NCBI GenBank assembly: GCA_022749755.1
Contig: CM040447.1
Span: 9,356,087 to 9,420,086 of the forward strand
Direction: 5' to 3'
Length of the DNA stretch: 64,000 nucleotides
Source: Azadirachta indica
Taxonomy: Eukaryota > Streptophyta > Magnoliopsida > Sapindales > Meliaceae
In this document: positions 1 to 10,980 of the stretch, in pieces
Position numbering within the stretch: the stretch's first letter is position 1
Layout: every line of letters starts with the position of its first letter
The notes under the pieces: generated by a model
Told to the model about the DNA's origin: nothing
The model's input: the letters and a program-made list of their open reading frames with translations, nothing else
Database searches by the model: none
Made by a program: the position numbers and the translations under genes

Positions 1-1234
1 AACCATATATAACTTAAAAAAAAACCTCATTAAACATAATTGTATAAAGGATTTAACATTAATATTTAGTGATCTATGACAAAAGATTCAATAAATTACC
101 TTTGAATGAGAATGAAAGTAATTGAATGAGAATTGAAGGAATTCGAAATTAAATGAAGCATTTGGGTTTTCAATGAGAATTAAGAAATTTAGAGAGAAGA
201 TAACCAACTAAATATGAAATAAAGGGAACTGAATAAATTTAACTATGAATATATGGCAATGGATTTGTAGGCGAAGCTGCAATACAACGGCAAGTTGAAT
301 TTGAACGAAGCTTAGGATTTACAGTGGTAATGTATTAACTTTTTCTTTTTTTTTTGCTTTATTTTATTTTATCTTTTAATAATTGATACTAATAATATTA
401 ATTGAAATTATTGGATTGGTTCTATACATTTATTAAGAATTATTAATTTAAAAGTTTAAATTTATATTTTATAATTTTATATATTATAAATAATATTTTA
501 TTTACAATATTCTTATATTTTTTTTAGTGGATTGGATTCGAATTTTGTCGAAGTAATAATGTGAATCCACAATTCAATTCAATATCAGTGGATTTTAAAA
601 TTTTGAATTCAACCCAATCCATTGATCCACCAAACCTATTAAAAACGGATTGGATCGGATCGAATTGAGTGGATTGGATTAGATTTTGAATACCTTTATT
701 ATTTAGAATAAAATTTATTAGCGTTTGAATAGGTAAGATTACAAATATTTTGAAATATATATTAAAATATATAAAAAGCACATGTTAAACGGATGATACG
801 ATTGTTAAATCAATAACTTGTTTAATAGATGAGTTGAGTTAGAATTTCAATTCTTGACATAATTATTAAATGAGTTGAATTTATGTTAGCTTAAAATATG
901 TTATGTCTTTATTTAACACGGCACAAATACGAGATGCTAACCCGAATTGTCACTTATATGTTAGAGACTAAAATGTTAAGATTAAGAAAATTATGTGATG
1001 AATTACTATTATCTTAAATTTAGAAAGAAAAATTTAATATTTGTGGTACTTGGTAGCTAATGCTTCCATCTCATAATAATTATAACTTCAAAATAACGAT
1101 ACTTCAATATCGAACATGCTTTTAGTGGATTGCTTGGCCTTTTATATATTTAGACACATCTTGTGAGCCTTTAAGTAGTGTAAACACCTTCAACATATTT
1201 GATAAAAGATCATGAATATGAAAATGTGACATAT
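1..1234. other. AT-rich intergenic DNA, no gene seen
   Basis: No convincing coding region is visible. Around 525-690 there are many imperfect copies of a short TGGATTGGAT-like motif on both strands. An 85-codon open frame on the minus strand is a by-product of that low-complexity sequence. Around 780-960 there is degenerate repeat-like DNA. The block ends at the 3' LTR of the neighbouring retrotransposon. Confidence 0.6.
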
Positions 1235-1618
1235 TGAAGTAGGCGAAATAGTGGATGGGATAAAAGTACTTTGTCGAATGCATATTTCGTTTGACTCTTT
1301 GAGCAGTGGGTAAGATAAATGTGTTAACGGACGGAATTAAATGTCATTCTAATACTTTCGGTTCAAAACACTAGTGTCAAGATAATAATCTCATAAGAGA
1401 CAAAACTAAAGACGAAATTTTTATTAAATGAAAGATTATTGAAGCAACTAGTATAGACTCTCTATATATAATAGAAAGAAATCCAATGTTATAAGTTAAC
1501 TCAAATAAGAACAGATAACTGTTATCTAAATGAGAAAACTACGAATTAAATAATAAATTAAACTGGCAAGAATAAAAGACTTCATAAATTAATTAAATTA
1601 TAAAATTATCCTAAATCA
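1235..1618 (-). repeat. 3' LTR of the deleted gypsy element
   Basis: It aligns along its whole length with 2775-3162. Shared landmarks include the block around CTCTCTATATATAATA and the terminal TGAT...TCA. It is preceded on the minus strand by a polypurine tract. Confidence 0.85.
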
Positions 1619-2212
1619 GATTCTCCCTCTCTTAAAGAAAACTCGTCCTCGAGTTTTGTCTGACGGACGAAAGTTGTAATGCAACATTAAATCATGTCGT
1701 GATTTAAAGGAATAATTCTTTTCAGTAAGATTTCTTGAAACTCAAAAGTACCCAAATTTCTTTTTTCACTTGTTAGTGCTACTTTTAAAACATGTGTATT
1801 TGTAATAACAAATTACTTTCAAGTTTCTCATAACTATTCCCAAATCTTGCTCGATATATTCACCAACTAAATTTGTTTTTGCAGCCAAATCTTTCTCAAG
1901 GATAACCCTTTTGTTTTCAATATGAATAGGTAGAACTATGTTGATGATAGGTAGATTATTTTTGACTTAACTTACTTGTACATGCTCAATTACATCATCA
2001 ATTTTCAAATTAAGATCAAATAAGAACTCGTACAATTTTTGGCACGTTTTCAATTTTCTTTTTAAGCACATTTTCAGACACTACCTTAGAGTCAACCTTA
2101 GGCATGTTATTAGATATCTTGTTAACTACATTATCAACAACATCTCTAATAATTTTATCCAAATTAAGCTTCAGTTGTACTTTAATTTCTTTGACTAAAA
2201 GAATGGCATATG

Positions 2213-2407
2213 TTAATGTATAATAGTATATGACGGCATTTGATATCTTATTACATTATAAAGCCCCTCTAAAAATCTTTTAATTAAAAGCTCTTCGCTC
2301 TCATAAAAAAATTGAATGCCCATAAAAAACTCTATAGCATAAGAATGAATAGACCTTATACCTTGACGTATCAAACAATAATCAAGAGGAATGAATCGTG
2401 ACCTCAT
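2213..2407 (-). pseudogene. gag remnant inside the deleted gypsy element
   Basis: This 64-codon frame keeps the spacing of the retrotransposon Gag core: an IRSIHSYAIEF stretch followed by a KRFLEGL-type motif. The same positions in the larger relative at 6231-6794 read NRSVNEYAEKF and ARFTRGL. About ten residues are missing before this block compared with the relative. It is only a fragment of Gag and cannot be functional. The assignment rests on motif order rather than long identity. Confidence 0.55.
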
Positions 2408-2774
2408 TAATCACTTCATCTATTCCTATGATTGAACTTTGTCTTCTTGACTCACAAGTTGTGACCTTTGTAACATATTTCACCAATATGACGCACTTCC
2501 TTTTAATAGAAAATAAGTAACAAATAATATTCGTTTATCTTTAGATACCTTATCAAGTTTAAAGAATTCTTCAACATTTTCCAACTAAAACAAAAATAAT
2601 CTTGGACTACATTTTCTATCAACCAACAATGCATCATGCCTAACATAATAGACTGTGATTCTAATTTTTTTATTATTATTTTTTCTTTTGGTGAAAGGAT
2701 GTATTTATGGTTGTGGTTGTGTTTAGTGGTATGGGAAAGCTCTGTTTGGTACAGAGGTAGGTTTTGATACCAAT

Positions 2775-3162
2775 TGACATAGGCAAGATCATGGATGGGA
2801 TACAAGTACTTTGTTGAATGCTGAATCTCATTCGATTGTATGACGTAGTGGGTTAGATAAATATTCTAAAACGAACGAGATTAGATGTCATTCTAATGCT
2901 AACGGCTCGAAATACGAGTGTCAAATATAATAGTCTCATAAGGAAGAAAATCAAAGGAGGGAATTTTTATTGAATGAAAAGTGTTAAAACAACTAGTATA
3001 GGCTCTCTATATATAATAAAGAAAACCTAGTGTTACAAGTTAATTCAAATAAGAAAAAATAACTCCTACCTAAATAAGAAAATTAAGAATAAAATAATAA
3101 ATTGAATTGGTAAGAATAAAAAACTTTCTAAACTAATTAAATTGTAAAATTGTCCTACATCA
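2775..3162 (-). repeat. 5' LTR of the deleted gypsy element
   Basis: Partner of 1235-1618, 388 bp, beginning TGATGTAGGACAATTTTAC on the minus strand and ending TCA beside the decayed primer site. The start is nearly identical to that of the LTR at 7472. Confidence 0.85.
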
Positions 3163-3167
3163 TATAT

Positions 3168-3892
3168 GGATCTTATATATCTTTTCAAAAAATTTTTATG
3201 CATATGTATTTAGTTTAAAATTTATCAAAATTAAAGTAATGGTCAAGAGAAAATTTAATATATGTTCCATATTTTTTAGGTAGGATAATTTCACCTAAAA
3301 CTTTCTCAACAAAAATATGAGAGTTTGGTTAGTGACTTGGTGGAACTCTATCTTTATTTTGTTCACTAATGGAGATAGGTGAATAAAGGAGATAGTTTAA
3401 AATATACCTCACGTATTGCTATAATATTTTTAATAATACAATGCATAAATTTTATGTTTAGAAAATTGTGAGTACATAGATTATATTTTCTAAAAGTTGT
3501 TAATTATATAAATAGTGGTAATAAAATATACTGTATACTGTGATATGTACTATTGATAATTATAACATAAGTATTATTTTATTTGATTGTTCATTAAATA
3601 AAAGCAATAAATAAATTAATAAATTATTTTTGTAGGCTTCAAATGTTATTTAGGGTTGATTGGGAGTGTTGAAAAGAAAGTGCTAATGTACTTAGTGTTT
3701 ATACTCTTTAAAACTTTCTTTTTAAGCAGATTTTAAAAAAAATAGTTACCACTTGGTGAACAGTTATTAAAAATATTTATATTGTATTTTTATTACTAAA
3801 TTAGATTTTGGATATATAATTGAAAAGTCATTACATCATTGACAAATTACTAAAATGAAATATATATGCATATATATATTCGTTTCAATTTG
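3168..3892. other. AT-rich intergenic DNA, nothing recognised
   Basis: No open frame with family resemblance, no RNA gene and no clear repeat boundary was seen. Confidence 0.5.
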
Positions 3893-4384
3893 CACTACAG
3901 AAAAAACACATATGATAACATCTGAAAAATGCTATCATATGTTATTGGTAGCATTTTGCTCTATGCTATGTTAGCTAATGTAACTAAAAGTTTTTACTTT
4001 TTGTAACATTAATTGGATGCTATAATAATGAATTAATAGCATGCAAGAAAAACTACCTAATTACATCTAATTGCATTGCACAAATGCTACAATTGGACTA
4101 TAAGTAGCATTTATAAAGTGCTACCAAATACAAAGTATAACATGAAAAAATTGCTATTATTAGAATTTTAGTAGCAATTCAAAATGCTACTATCTTATCT
4201 TTTTTGTAACTTTTATAAAATGCTAGTATTGTATAATAGTAATATTTCAGAAATGCCAACATATTCTTATAAAATCTACTAGCATATATATTGGTAGCTA
4301 TTACAAAATGCTACTAAAATATTATCTTACTATTGTAGCATTCTTTTAAAAGTTATCAATATTCTTATGTTTTTCTTTTAATTT
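3893..4384 (+). mobile_element. CACTA-type (En/Spm-like) miniature element
   Basis: The left end reads CACTACAGAAAAAACACATA, a typical plant CACTA terminus. The right end, read in reverse complement, carries AGAAAAACATAAG followed by TTGATAAC and an AATGCTA motif, in the same order as the left end. The terminal CACTAC box on the right has decayed. The interior is packed with subterminal repeats of the TAGCATTT / AAATGCTA type on both strands, the usual transposase-binding arrangement of the superfamily. It has no coding capacity, so it would be non-autonomous. The right boundary is approximate. Confidence 0.6.
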
Positions 4385-4799
4385 ATAAGTTTCTTCAAAG
4401 GTATGTATTTATGTAAATATCAAATATAAAATAATGTAATATAATCCCAAATTCAAATCAGTACATTTAAAATTATATACACACACACACACACACACAC
4501 ATCATTTGTTGCTAGATTTTTGTTTAACCTTCATCCAATCAACCACCCGGAGCATCATGTTCATCAATTCCTTGTCCAAAACCTTCTTTAATCAATACCA
4601 ATCTTAGTGGGATATAATTCTACTAATATTCCAAAACCTTATTATTTTGTTTAAATTCTAGAGTTAGTTCAAGATGAGTTTGTTCAAAATTACCACAACC
4701 ATGAAGGGTCACCAAGAATGTCTCCAACTTATTTTTCAATAACTAATACAAATGAGTTATGTTTTAGAAAAAAAAGACTTTCAAATTAACAAAAACTTT
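4385..4799. other. Unassigned spacer with an (AC)n microsatellite
   Basis: Holds an (AC)11 tract at 4479-4501, then about 300 bp without recognisable coding or repeat structure, before pararetroviral similarity starts near 4800. Confidence 0.5.
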
Positions 4800-5344
4800 T
4801 GAGAAAATATTTTTATTCAAAAGAAAATGAAGAAAAAAATGGTTTTTGAAAAATCACAAAAAAGACAAAATTTATATTCAAGAAAAATATTATGATTTTA
4901 TGAATAAAAATAAAATGGATGTAGTGTTTTTCCAATGATTTGAAATTTATTGTTATTTACGTAATTTGAATTATCCATTTTCAAAATCAATCAATGTTAC
5001 TAAAAATTACAAAACTTGGCAAAGCTCAAACACTGATGTCATTAAGTCTATCCATCCACCTCTTAGAGAAATCAAGATTTCTCAGAGAGATGTCAATGTT
5101 ATAGTCTCTCCTTTCCAGGTTAACATAGATGCAAAAAAATTTTAAAAAAAAAATTAGCAGAAAGGATATTAAAAATATTCTTGACCAAAGCATTACACCA
5201 ATAAGTTTTTAGAGACTATTGGTCAATAGTTGGATAAAATTGAACAAATAGTTCAACATCCAAAGTCTCAAACACTTTGTTCATTATCTAAGGATGACAA
5301 ACCCCACTTAAGACATCATAAAATCCGAAAAGAAATGTCTACCC
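4800..5344 (+). pseudogene. Pararetroviral polyprotein, region between movement and coat protein (copy A)
   Basis: Around 4800-4870 the DNA matches 16040-16105 of the later copy D, which lies downstream of a viral primer site. Thus this piece is near the start of the viral polyprotein. Around 4990-5330 a mostly open frame reads like the linker following the movement protein domain, including an SPFQVNIDAKKF-like stretch and a TNKFLETIGQ-like stretch. It stops at 5344 where a gypsy element begins, and the viral sequence resumes at 7473. Stops occur throughout. Confidence 0.6.
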
Positions 5345-5447
5345 GATTGTGAGGGTTGTATGACAGTAATGGTTGTACGATCTCTGGAATCTTCACCATC
5401 AGTTCCAATTCCTAATCCTTTGTTACCATCATACAACCCTCACAATC
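5345..5447. repeat. 19-bp perfect inverted repeat at the deletion breakpoint
   Basis: GATTGTGAGGGTTGTATGA at 5345-5363 is the exact reverse complement of 5429-5447, with a 65-base loop. The right arm belongs to the gypsy reading frame. The left arm sits exactly at the junction with viral DNA, which suggests a snap-back copy made during break repair. Confidence 0.8.
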
Positions 5448-7187
5448 TTCTTTCATATGTCTTTCCACTATAGTTAAAAAGTTTGTCCCCTCTACTCCAA
5501 GAACCTTTTGCCCCTCTTTAGTTTCACTCATTGGCATCAATACTATTTTCTTCCCATCCCACCAAAACTCATAAATGTTTCGTCGTCCTCTATGTATCAC
5601 ATCAACATCATATTGCCATGGCCTTCCCAGCAACGCATGGCATGCATCCATATCCACGACATCACACAACACATCACTTTTATAATACTTTCCAATCGAA
5701 AAAGGAAGCTTATATACTTCAGTTACGTGCGATTCAGTTCCCTTCTTAATCCAGCCAATTTTGTAGGGTGACGGGTGTTTTTCCATTGGCAAATCCAAAG
5801 CATTTACTAATGCCTTAGAGACTATTTCACTACTACCATTGTCAATTATCACCTTGCACACTTTATTCTTAATTGTTCCCTTCGTACGAAAAATCTTATT
5901 TCGTTGCGTCTCCTCTTCCGTTTTAGGTGTCAGTAATAGCTTTTGCACAATACAAGAAATGGCTTCTCCTTGATCACCATCAACCACATCAATCTCTTCC
6001 CCGTCTTCATATTTGCCTTCTTCATCTTCTACTGCAGCATCCACATAATGTGTCACACCTTTATTTTTCCCCCCTTCTGGACATTCATTGGATCTATGTT
6101 CAGGCTGTTGACATCTATAACATTTGTTTGGCATTGGCTTCACATACGGGTTACTAGTTTGTTGCTGAATAGTTCATGGGTTAGCAAAATTACCCATTTT
6201 GCCTAGTTTCTCCTCCACCCATATTTGGTGCTACACCCTTATTTTGTGGTACCGGATTTGGTGAAGTTGAAACTGTCGTGCTGCAACTTGCGGTTTAATA
6301 ACAACCCGTTTTAATTGCCTCTCCAACATCCTTGCCTTACTCATAGCTTCAGAAAAATCCCAAATTGTATACATGTCAAGCTGGTCTTGTATGTCAGTTC
6401 GCAACCCTCTAGTGAATCTGGCAACCAATTGTAATTTTGACTCCTTCAAGTTGTTCCTCGAACATGACCTATGGAATTTTTCAGCATACTCGTTGACTGA
6501 ACGATTTCCCTGTCGGCAATTATTTAATTGCTTAAATAAATCCTGCTCATAATTAGAGGGTAAATACTGAGCCTTCATCTTCTGTTTCATGCGCTCCCAA
6601 GACCTAATTATGTCTTTTCCTTCACGCCGTCGTTTATTCTGAACCTGCTGCCACCAAGTGGATGCGCCTCCTTTTAACTTCATGGCTATTAATTTTACTT
6701 TCCTTTCATCAGGAATATTCATATAGTCAAAAGAATTCTCAACATCTGCCAACCAATCAAGAAAGTTTTCTATGTGCAAACTCCCTTTAAACATAGGAAG
6801 ATTTAGGTTTACTTTATAATCACCATAATTTCCACTTTCACGTGTCCTAATAGAACCTTACTCAATTATATCATCATCTGAATCCTCATACCTCTGAGTT
6901 TTGTCGTTAATAACGCCAAGTGGTTCCGGCACTAGCGTCAGACCACGGGACGGGATCCTGTCTGTCCCTCTACGCTCATGTTCAACTATCTTGTTGTCGC
7001 CTAGTTCCAACCTCTCCAACCTTCGATCAAAATCTGCTAATTCTTGACGAATGGTTTGAGTGAATTCCCTAACGGCTGCCCTCCCAACTTCTACGGCTAT
7101 TGCACGAATAACCTCCATAGTTAGTGCCTGCACCCCCTGAATATCATCAGTAGGATGGTTGCTTCCCGTATCGCTGTTGTGCACCAT
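5412..7187 (-). pseudogene. gag-protease of the truncated gypsy element
   Basis: One reading frame runs from the ATG at 7187 to the TAG at 5412. It is interrupted only by in-frame stops at 6858-6860, 6231-6233 and 6174-6176, and no frameshift is needed. In order: an N-terminal segment with an acidic tail; a retrotransposon Gag core (about 6790-6300, with WW near the GGASTWWQQ stretch); a CCHC knuckle reading CYRCQQPEHRSNEC (about 6126-6085); and an aspartic protease with active-site IIDNGSSE and a LLGRPWQYDVDV segment. The active site reads D-N-G rather than the common D-T/S-G, and one residue usually seen after the SSE is missing. Gag packages the RNA and the protease cleaves Gag-Pol. The lineage is probably chromovirus-like, judged from protease style only. 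Confidence 0.85.
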
Positions 7188-7198
7188 TGCAATTCCTA

Positions 7199-7209
7199 CT
7201 CTGATACCA
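7199..7209 (-). promoter_or_regulatory. Primer binding site, tRNA-Met initiator type
   Basis: TGGTATCAGAG on the minus strand, two bases downstream of the LTR end, complementary to the 3' end of plant initiator tRNA-Met. It fixes the element's orientation and the LTR boundary. Confidence 0.85.
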
Positions 7210-7211
7210 AT

Positions 7212-7472
7212 TGACGAAGCGGAAATGCGAAAATAAACGAAACTAAAGTTTTAAAAGTTTTTGAATGAAATTTTATTGAAAGAAAGGTGTTTAAACAATA
7301 CTGTAAGCTCTCTATTTATAATAGAGAAAACCTAAACCTACTTAAATAAGGAAAAAAAAAAACTCCTACCAAAAATAAAGGAAGCTAAATACTAAAAATA
7401 AAAAAATTAAAAAAAAACAATTTGAATAAATAAAATAAATAAAAAAAACACTAGTCAGGTTGTCCTACATCA
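7212..7472 (-). repeat. 5' LTR of the truncated gypsy element (261 bp)
   Basis: Starts TGATGTAGGACAACC and ends GTCA on the minus strand, beside the primer site. It shares the CTCTCTATTTATAATAGAGA region and the terminal sequence with the longer LTRs at 1235-3162. No partner LTR is left. Confidence 0.8.
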
Positions 7473-9079
7473 GTTTATTGATGCAATCAACAAAAGACTT
7501 GCTATCGTTGAGTTTGAATTATCTATGGTTGCGTATGATACACCCTAAGTTTCCACTTTTAAGGTTGTCCATATCTTAGAACAATTTAATGAGAGTTAAT
7601 CAGAAGCAGTAGTGATTCTGAAATGTCAAGTTTAGAAGTCAACAAAATCAATTAGAGAAGTCCATAAACACTTTATCCTAGAGCGTCAACTCCAAATATT
7701 GCCCTTGAAGAAAAACCCTAAGTATTTCAAAAACAAATACAGTGCATATTTTATCTACCAATAAAACACAGATGGAATGTCTTAGTACAATATTCTCAAT
7801 GTCCTTAAACAGATGACGATGGTTAGCAATGTTCACAAAATCAAACTCAATTCGTTTGATCATGCAATTACTCAACTTTTAGTTACTAGCTTTATTGGAC
7901 AACTAAAAGGATGGTGGGATTATACTCTTACTTAAAATGAAAGGAATGAGATCCTTAGAGCTATTAGGTGAGATTCTAGTGGTACTGTGCTAAAAAATGA
8001 GTTTAATTAGGATATTCAGATGCAATCAATTCCATGATTTTTTTTATAATTACAAAATTCTTTATTGTGATCCGTCTACCATTAAAGACAAAAATGCTAA
8101 GTTATTAGCCAATTTGAGGTGTAGGACAATTCAGGATTTTAGGTGGTATAAGGATACCTTCCTAACTAGAGTTATGTCTAGACCAAACAATAATCATCCC
8201 ATTTAGAAAGAAAAATTTCTTGCTGGGATAGACAAGACGAAAGAGAAGTATGGTTGTGAAAATTCTTATAAGAAGCTTAGGTGAGTTAAGTAGTTTCATC
8301 CAAAAAGAAGGAATGAGAATCTACAAAGCATCGAAGTTATAGAAGTAGATTAAGAAAGAGCAAGCAAAACTAGGAGAGATTTAAGATCCTTTTAATTGTC
8401 AATATTGTGGTGTTACCCAATCCCACAAAAGCAGAAATCTTATCCCAAGTGTTTCAAGTACACATGTTTCAAGTGTGGAAAACCAGGGCATACTACAAAG
8501 TAATGTAAGGTAAGAAGAACGGTTATTGAGTTACAATTAGATGACAAGATAGTCCAAAAATTAGAACTCCTTTTTTACTTGAGACTTTTGATTTAGACAA
8601 TCATCAATATGATAGTTCTGAAAAAGAATTCCAAGTAGATGATTTACCCTCAACATCTAGCACTGATAGGGAGCTGAATGTTCTTACAAAAGGTCAAGAG
8701 TTTTTACTTCGGGAATAAACAAGATTGAGGATTATGGTGCTAAGAAGATTATCTTAGAAAGCTCAAACAAATCTATGAGTCCGAAAATCATAAGTCCCAA
8801 CAAGTACCTATTGTTTATAACCTCAAAGAAATCCTTGAAAAATTCGATAAAAAACCAAAAGAAATTTCTATCCAAGACCTCTAAACAAAAATTCACCAAA
8901 TCAAACATGAAATCAAAATCCTCAAAATCCAACAAAACCAACAAGCAACCTTGATTAAACAAATCAATGAAAAATTGTGAAAGAAGAAAGAAATTGCAAT
9001 CATTGAAAATGAGGATAAGGGTGAGAGTAAAGTCCTTGAAAATATTATAGAAGATTTCATAATGATCCTCTCTTAAATT
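7473..9079 (+). pseudogene. Pararetroviral coat-protein region (copy A)
   Basis: Stop- and frameshift-ridden remains of the capsid domain. Visible landmarks are a GQLKGWWDY motif near 7900-7920, a long stretch with LRCRTIQDFRWYKDTFLTRV near 8115-8175, and a nucleic-acid-binding CCHC knuckle at 8465-8506. In the knuckle all Cys and His codons survive, but the codon just before the last Cys is a stop. From 8521 to 9079 lies a charged, probably coiled-coil linker before the protease. The capsid would have enclosed the viral DNA. Family knowledge supports this order in caulimovirids. No single frame is open. Confidence 0.8.
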
Positions 9080-10980
9080 ACCTACCAAAATAGCACATCA
9101 TAGTTACCCTCTTAGTCAACAACAAAATCAAATTAGAAACAATTGTCTTGTTTGACATAAAAGCTGACTTGAATTGTAGTTAATTGACTTGTTTTCAAGA
9201 AGGCTTAATTTTTACCAAATTTTATGAGAAACCAGTAGAAGGCCTTAGAGGTGCTAAAGAATCCAAACTCAAAATCAATTACAAACTCTCAAATGTCAAT
9301 GTTTGGAACTAAGGAATCTATTTCAAAACCTTATTTCTTTTAGTTAAAGATTTTTTCAAGAAAGTTATATTAGCAACACCTTTTATAGGATTAATTCAAC
9401 ATTTAACATTCGATAACAATGGAATTAGGATTAGGGCAAAAAATATTTTTCAATTTTATTCACAAACCTAAGAAAACAGATGTCAACACCTTTAAAAAAT
9501 ATTCAACTTTTAAACAAATCAATTGTCTCATTAAACAAAAAGAAAACCAAATCAATTTCCTTAAAGAAGTAGAATATAAAAGAATTGAAAAATAAATCCA
9601 AGAACCACACATCAAGACTAGAATTACAGAAATCTAAAAAAAATAGAAAGCAAAATTTGTTTTGACTTACCAAATGCTTTTTGAGAACAAAAATAACATA
9701 TTTTTGAACTTCCAAAAGATTGTGACAAAAAAACGATTCCTACAAAAGTACAACCCATCCAAATAAAACAAGAATTACAGAAAACATTATAGAAAAGAAA
9801 TCTAAGAACTCCTTAATTAAAAAATTGATGAGAAAAAGTTAATCTCCATGGAATTGTTTGAGTTTTTATGTCAATAAAAATTTTGAAACTGAAAGAGGTG
9901 TTCTAAGATTAGTTATTAATTACAAGCCTCTCAATCAAGCCCTCATATGGATTTGATATCCGATTCCAATAAAAAAAGTTTATTACAAAAGTTTTACAAT
10001 ACAAAAATATTTTCAATATTTGCCATGAAATCTGAAATTTGGAAAATCCAAATCAAAGAGGAAGATAGATAGAATGGAATGTTATGTCATTTGGTTTGAA
10101 AAATGCTCCTTTTTGAAGTCTAAAAGATTATGAATAAAATTTTTAATCCTTACTCAAAATTTTTTAATTGTGTACATTGATGATGTTTTAATATTTTCGA
10201 CAAATATTGATCAGCATTTCAAGCATCTTTCAATTTTTATCAATTTAGTTAAAAAAGATGGCTTGGCTGTCTCAAAGTTAAAAATTGCTCTGTTCCAAAC
10301 AAAAATACGATTTCTTGATTATAAAATGTATCAAGGAACAATAATTCCAATTGATAGATCAATTACTTTTGCAGACAAATTTCCTGATCGAATTATTGAC
10401 AAAAAACAAATCCAAAGGTTTTTAGGAAGCCTTAACTTTGTTGCAGATTTTTATCCCAATTTTAGCAATCTTTGTAAACCTTTATATCAATAATTAAAGA
10501 AAAACCAAAGCCTTAGACAAAGTAACACACAGAAATTGTCCCCAAATCAAAACTCTTCCATTTTTGCATATTGCCAATCGAAATGCATTCAAAATTTTTG
10601 AAACAAATGCTTCTGAAATTGGCTATTAAGGAATCTTGAAACAGAGAAAAGATGGCAAAGAATAGATAATTCAATATGCGTCCAAACATTAGAATGAGAG
10701 CCAACAAAGTTATTCAATTGTCAAAAAAGAAATTTTATCTATTGTTTTATGCATCATAAAATTTCAACGTGATTTGTTAAATCAAAAATTACTTTTACAT
10801 GTTGATTACGAATCTACAAAAGATATTATGCAAAAAGATGTCAAATACATCGCATTAAAGCAAAATTTTGCCAAATGGCAAGCAATTTTAAGCATATTTG
10901 ATTTTGATATTAAGCATGTAAAAAGGAAATCCAACTTCCTTCTAGATTACCTTATTAGAAAATTCCTTCAAAGAAGATAA
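9080..10980 (+). pseudogene. Pararetroviral protease, reverse transcriptase and RNase H (copy A)
   Basis: The protease active-site region is near 9155-9185, with D-I-K-A-D-L-N-C where an intact enzyme would have D-T/S-G. The catalytic glycine is therefore lost. Reverse transcriptase runs about 9750-10500. Its catalytic YIDD codons are at 10173-10184, and an open stretch of 107 codons (10170-10493) carries the thumb region typical of badna/petu-like viruses. RNase H follows at about 10550-10980, with an open tail of 68 codons. Stops and shifts lie between these parts. The enzyme would have copied pregenomic RNA into DNA. Compared with gypsy enzymes, the sequence after YIDD is distinctly caulimovirid. 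Confidence 0.88.

Larger units (their letters stand above)
1235..3162 (-). mobile_element. Deleted Ty3/gypsy LTR retrotransposon (non-autonomous remnant)
   Basis: Two similar direct repeats of about 385 bp (1235-1618 and 2775-3162) flank a 1.16-kb interior. On the minus strand each LTR begins TGAT and ends TCA. Next to the right LTR is a decayed initiator-Met primer site (TGGTATCA then degenerate, about 2762-2772). Next to the left LTR is a purine tract (AAGAGAGGGAGAA, read on minus, about 1619-1633). Flanking bases CATAT (left) and TATAT (right) match at 4 of 5, consistent with a decayed target duplication. The interior keeps only a gag scrap and what looks like the extreme 3' end of pol, so most of gag-pol was deleted. 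LTR sequence is shared with the LTR at 7212-7472, so both belong to one family. Confidence 0.85.
5345..7472 (-). mobile_element. Truncated Ty3/gypsy element inserted in the pararetrovirus
   Basis: On the minus strand it runs from a 261-bp 5' LTR (7212-7472) through a primer site (7199-7209), Gag and protease, into the first residues leading to reverse transcriptase (an IPEIVQPLL-type stretch near 5365-5390), where it ends abruptly. No 3' LTR, reverse transcriptase or integrase is present. Viral sequence lies on both sides, so the element inserted into the viral copy and lost its 3' part afterwards. The break is marked by a short inverted repeat. Its LTR is related to those at 1235-3162. Confidence 0.8.

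Noticed and set aside
524..781. 85-codon open frame on the minus strand
   Set aside because: It lies in low-complexity GGATTGG-type repeats, its composition is repeat-like, and it matches no known family.
5508..6206. Several plus-strand open frames of 60-90 codons
   Set aside because: They are opposite-strand shadows of the gypsy gag-protease frame at 5412-7187.
8732..9715. Minus-strand open frames rich in Phe and Leu
   Set aside because: They are shadows of the Lys/Glu-rich viral polyprotein on the plus strand.
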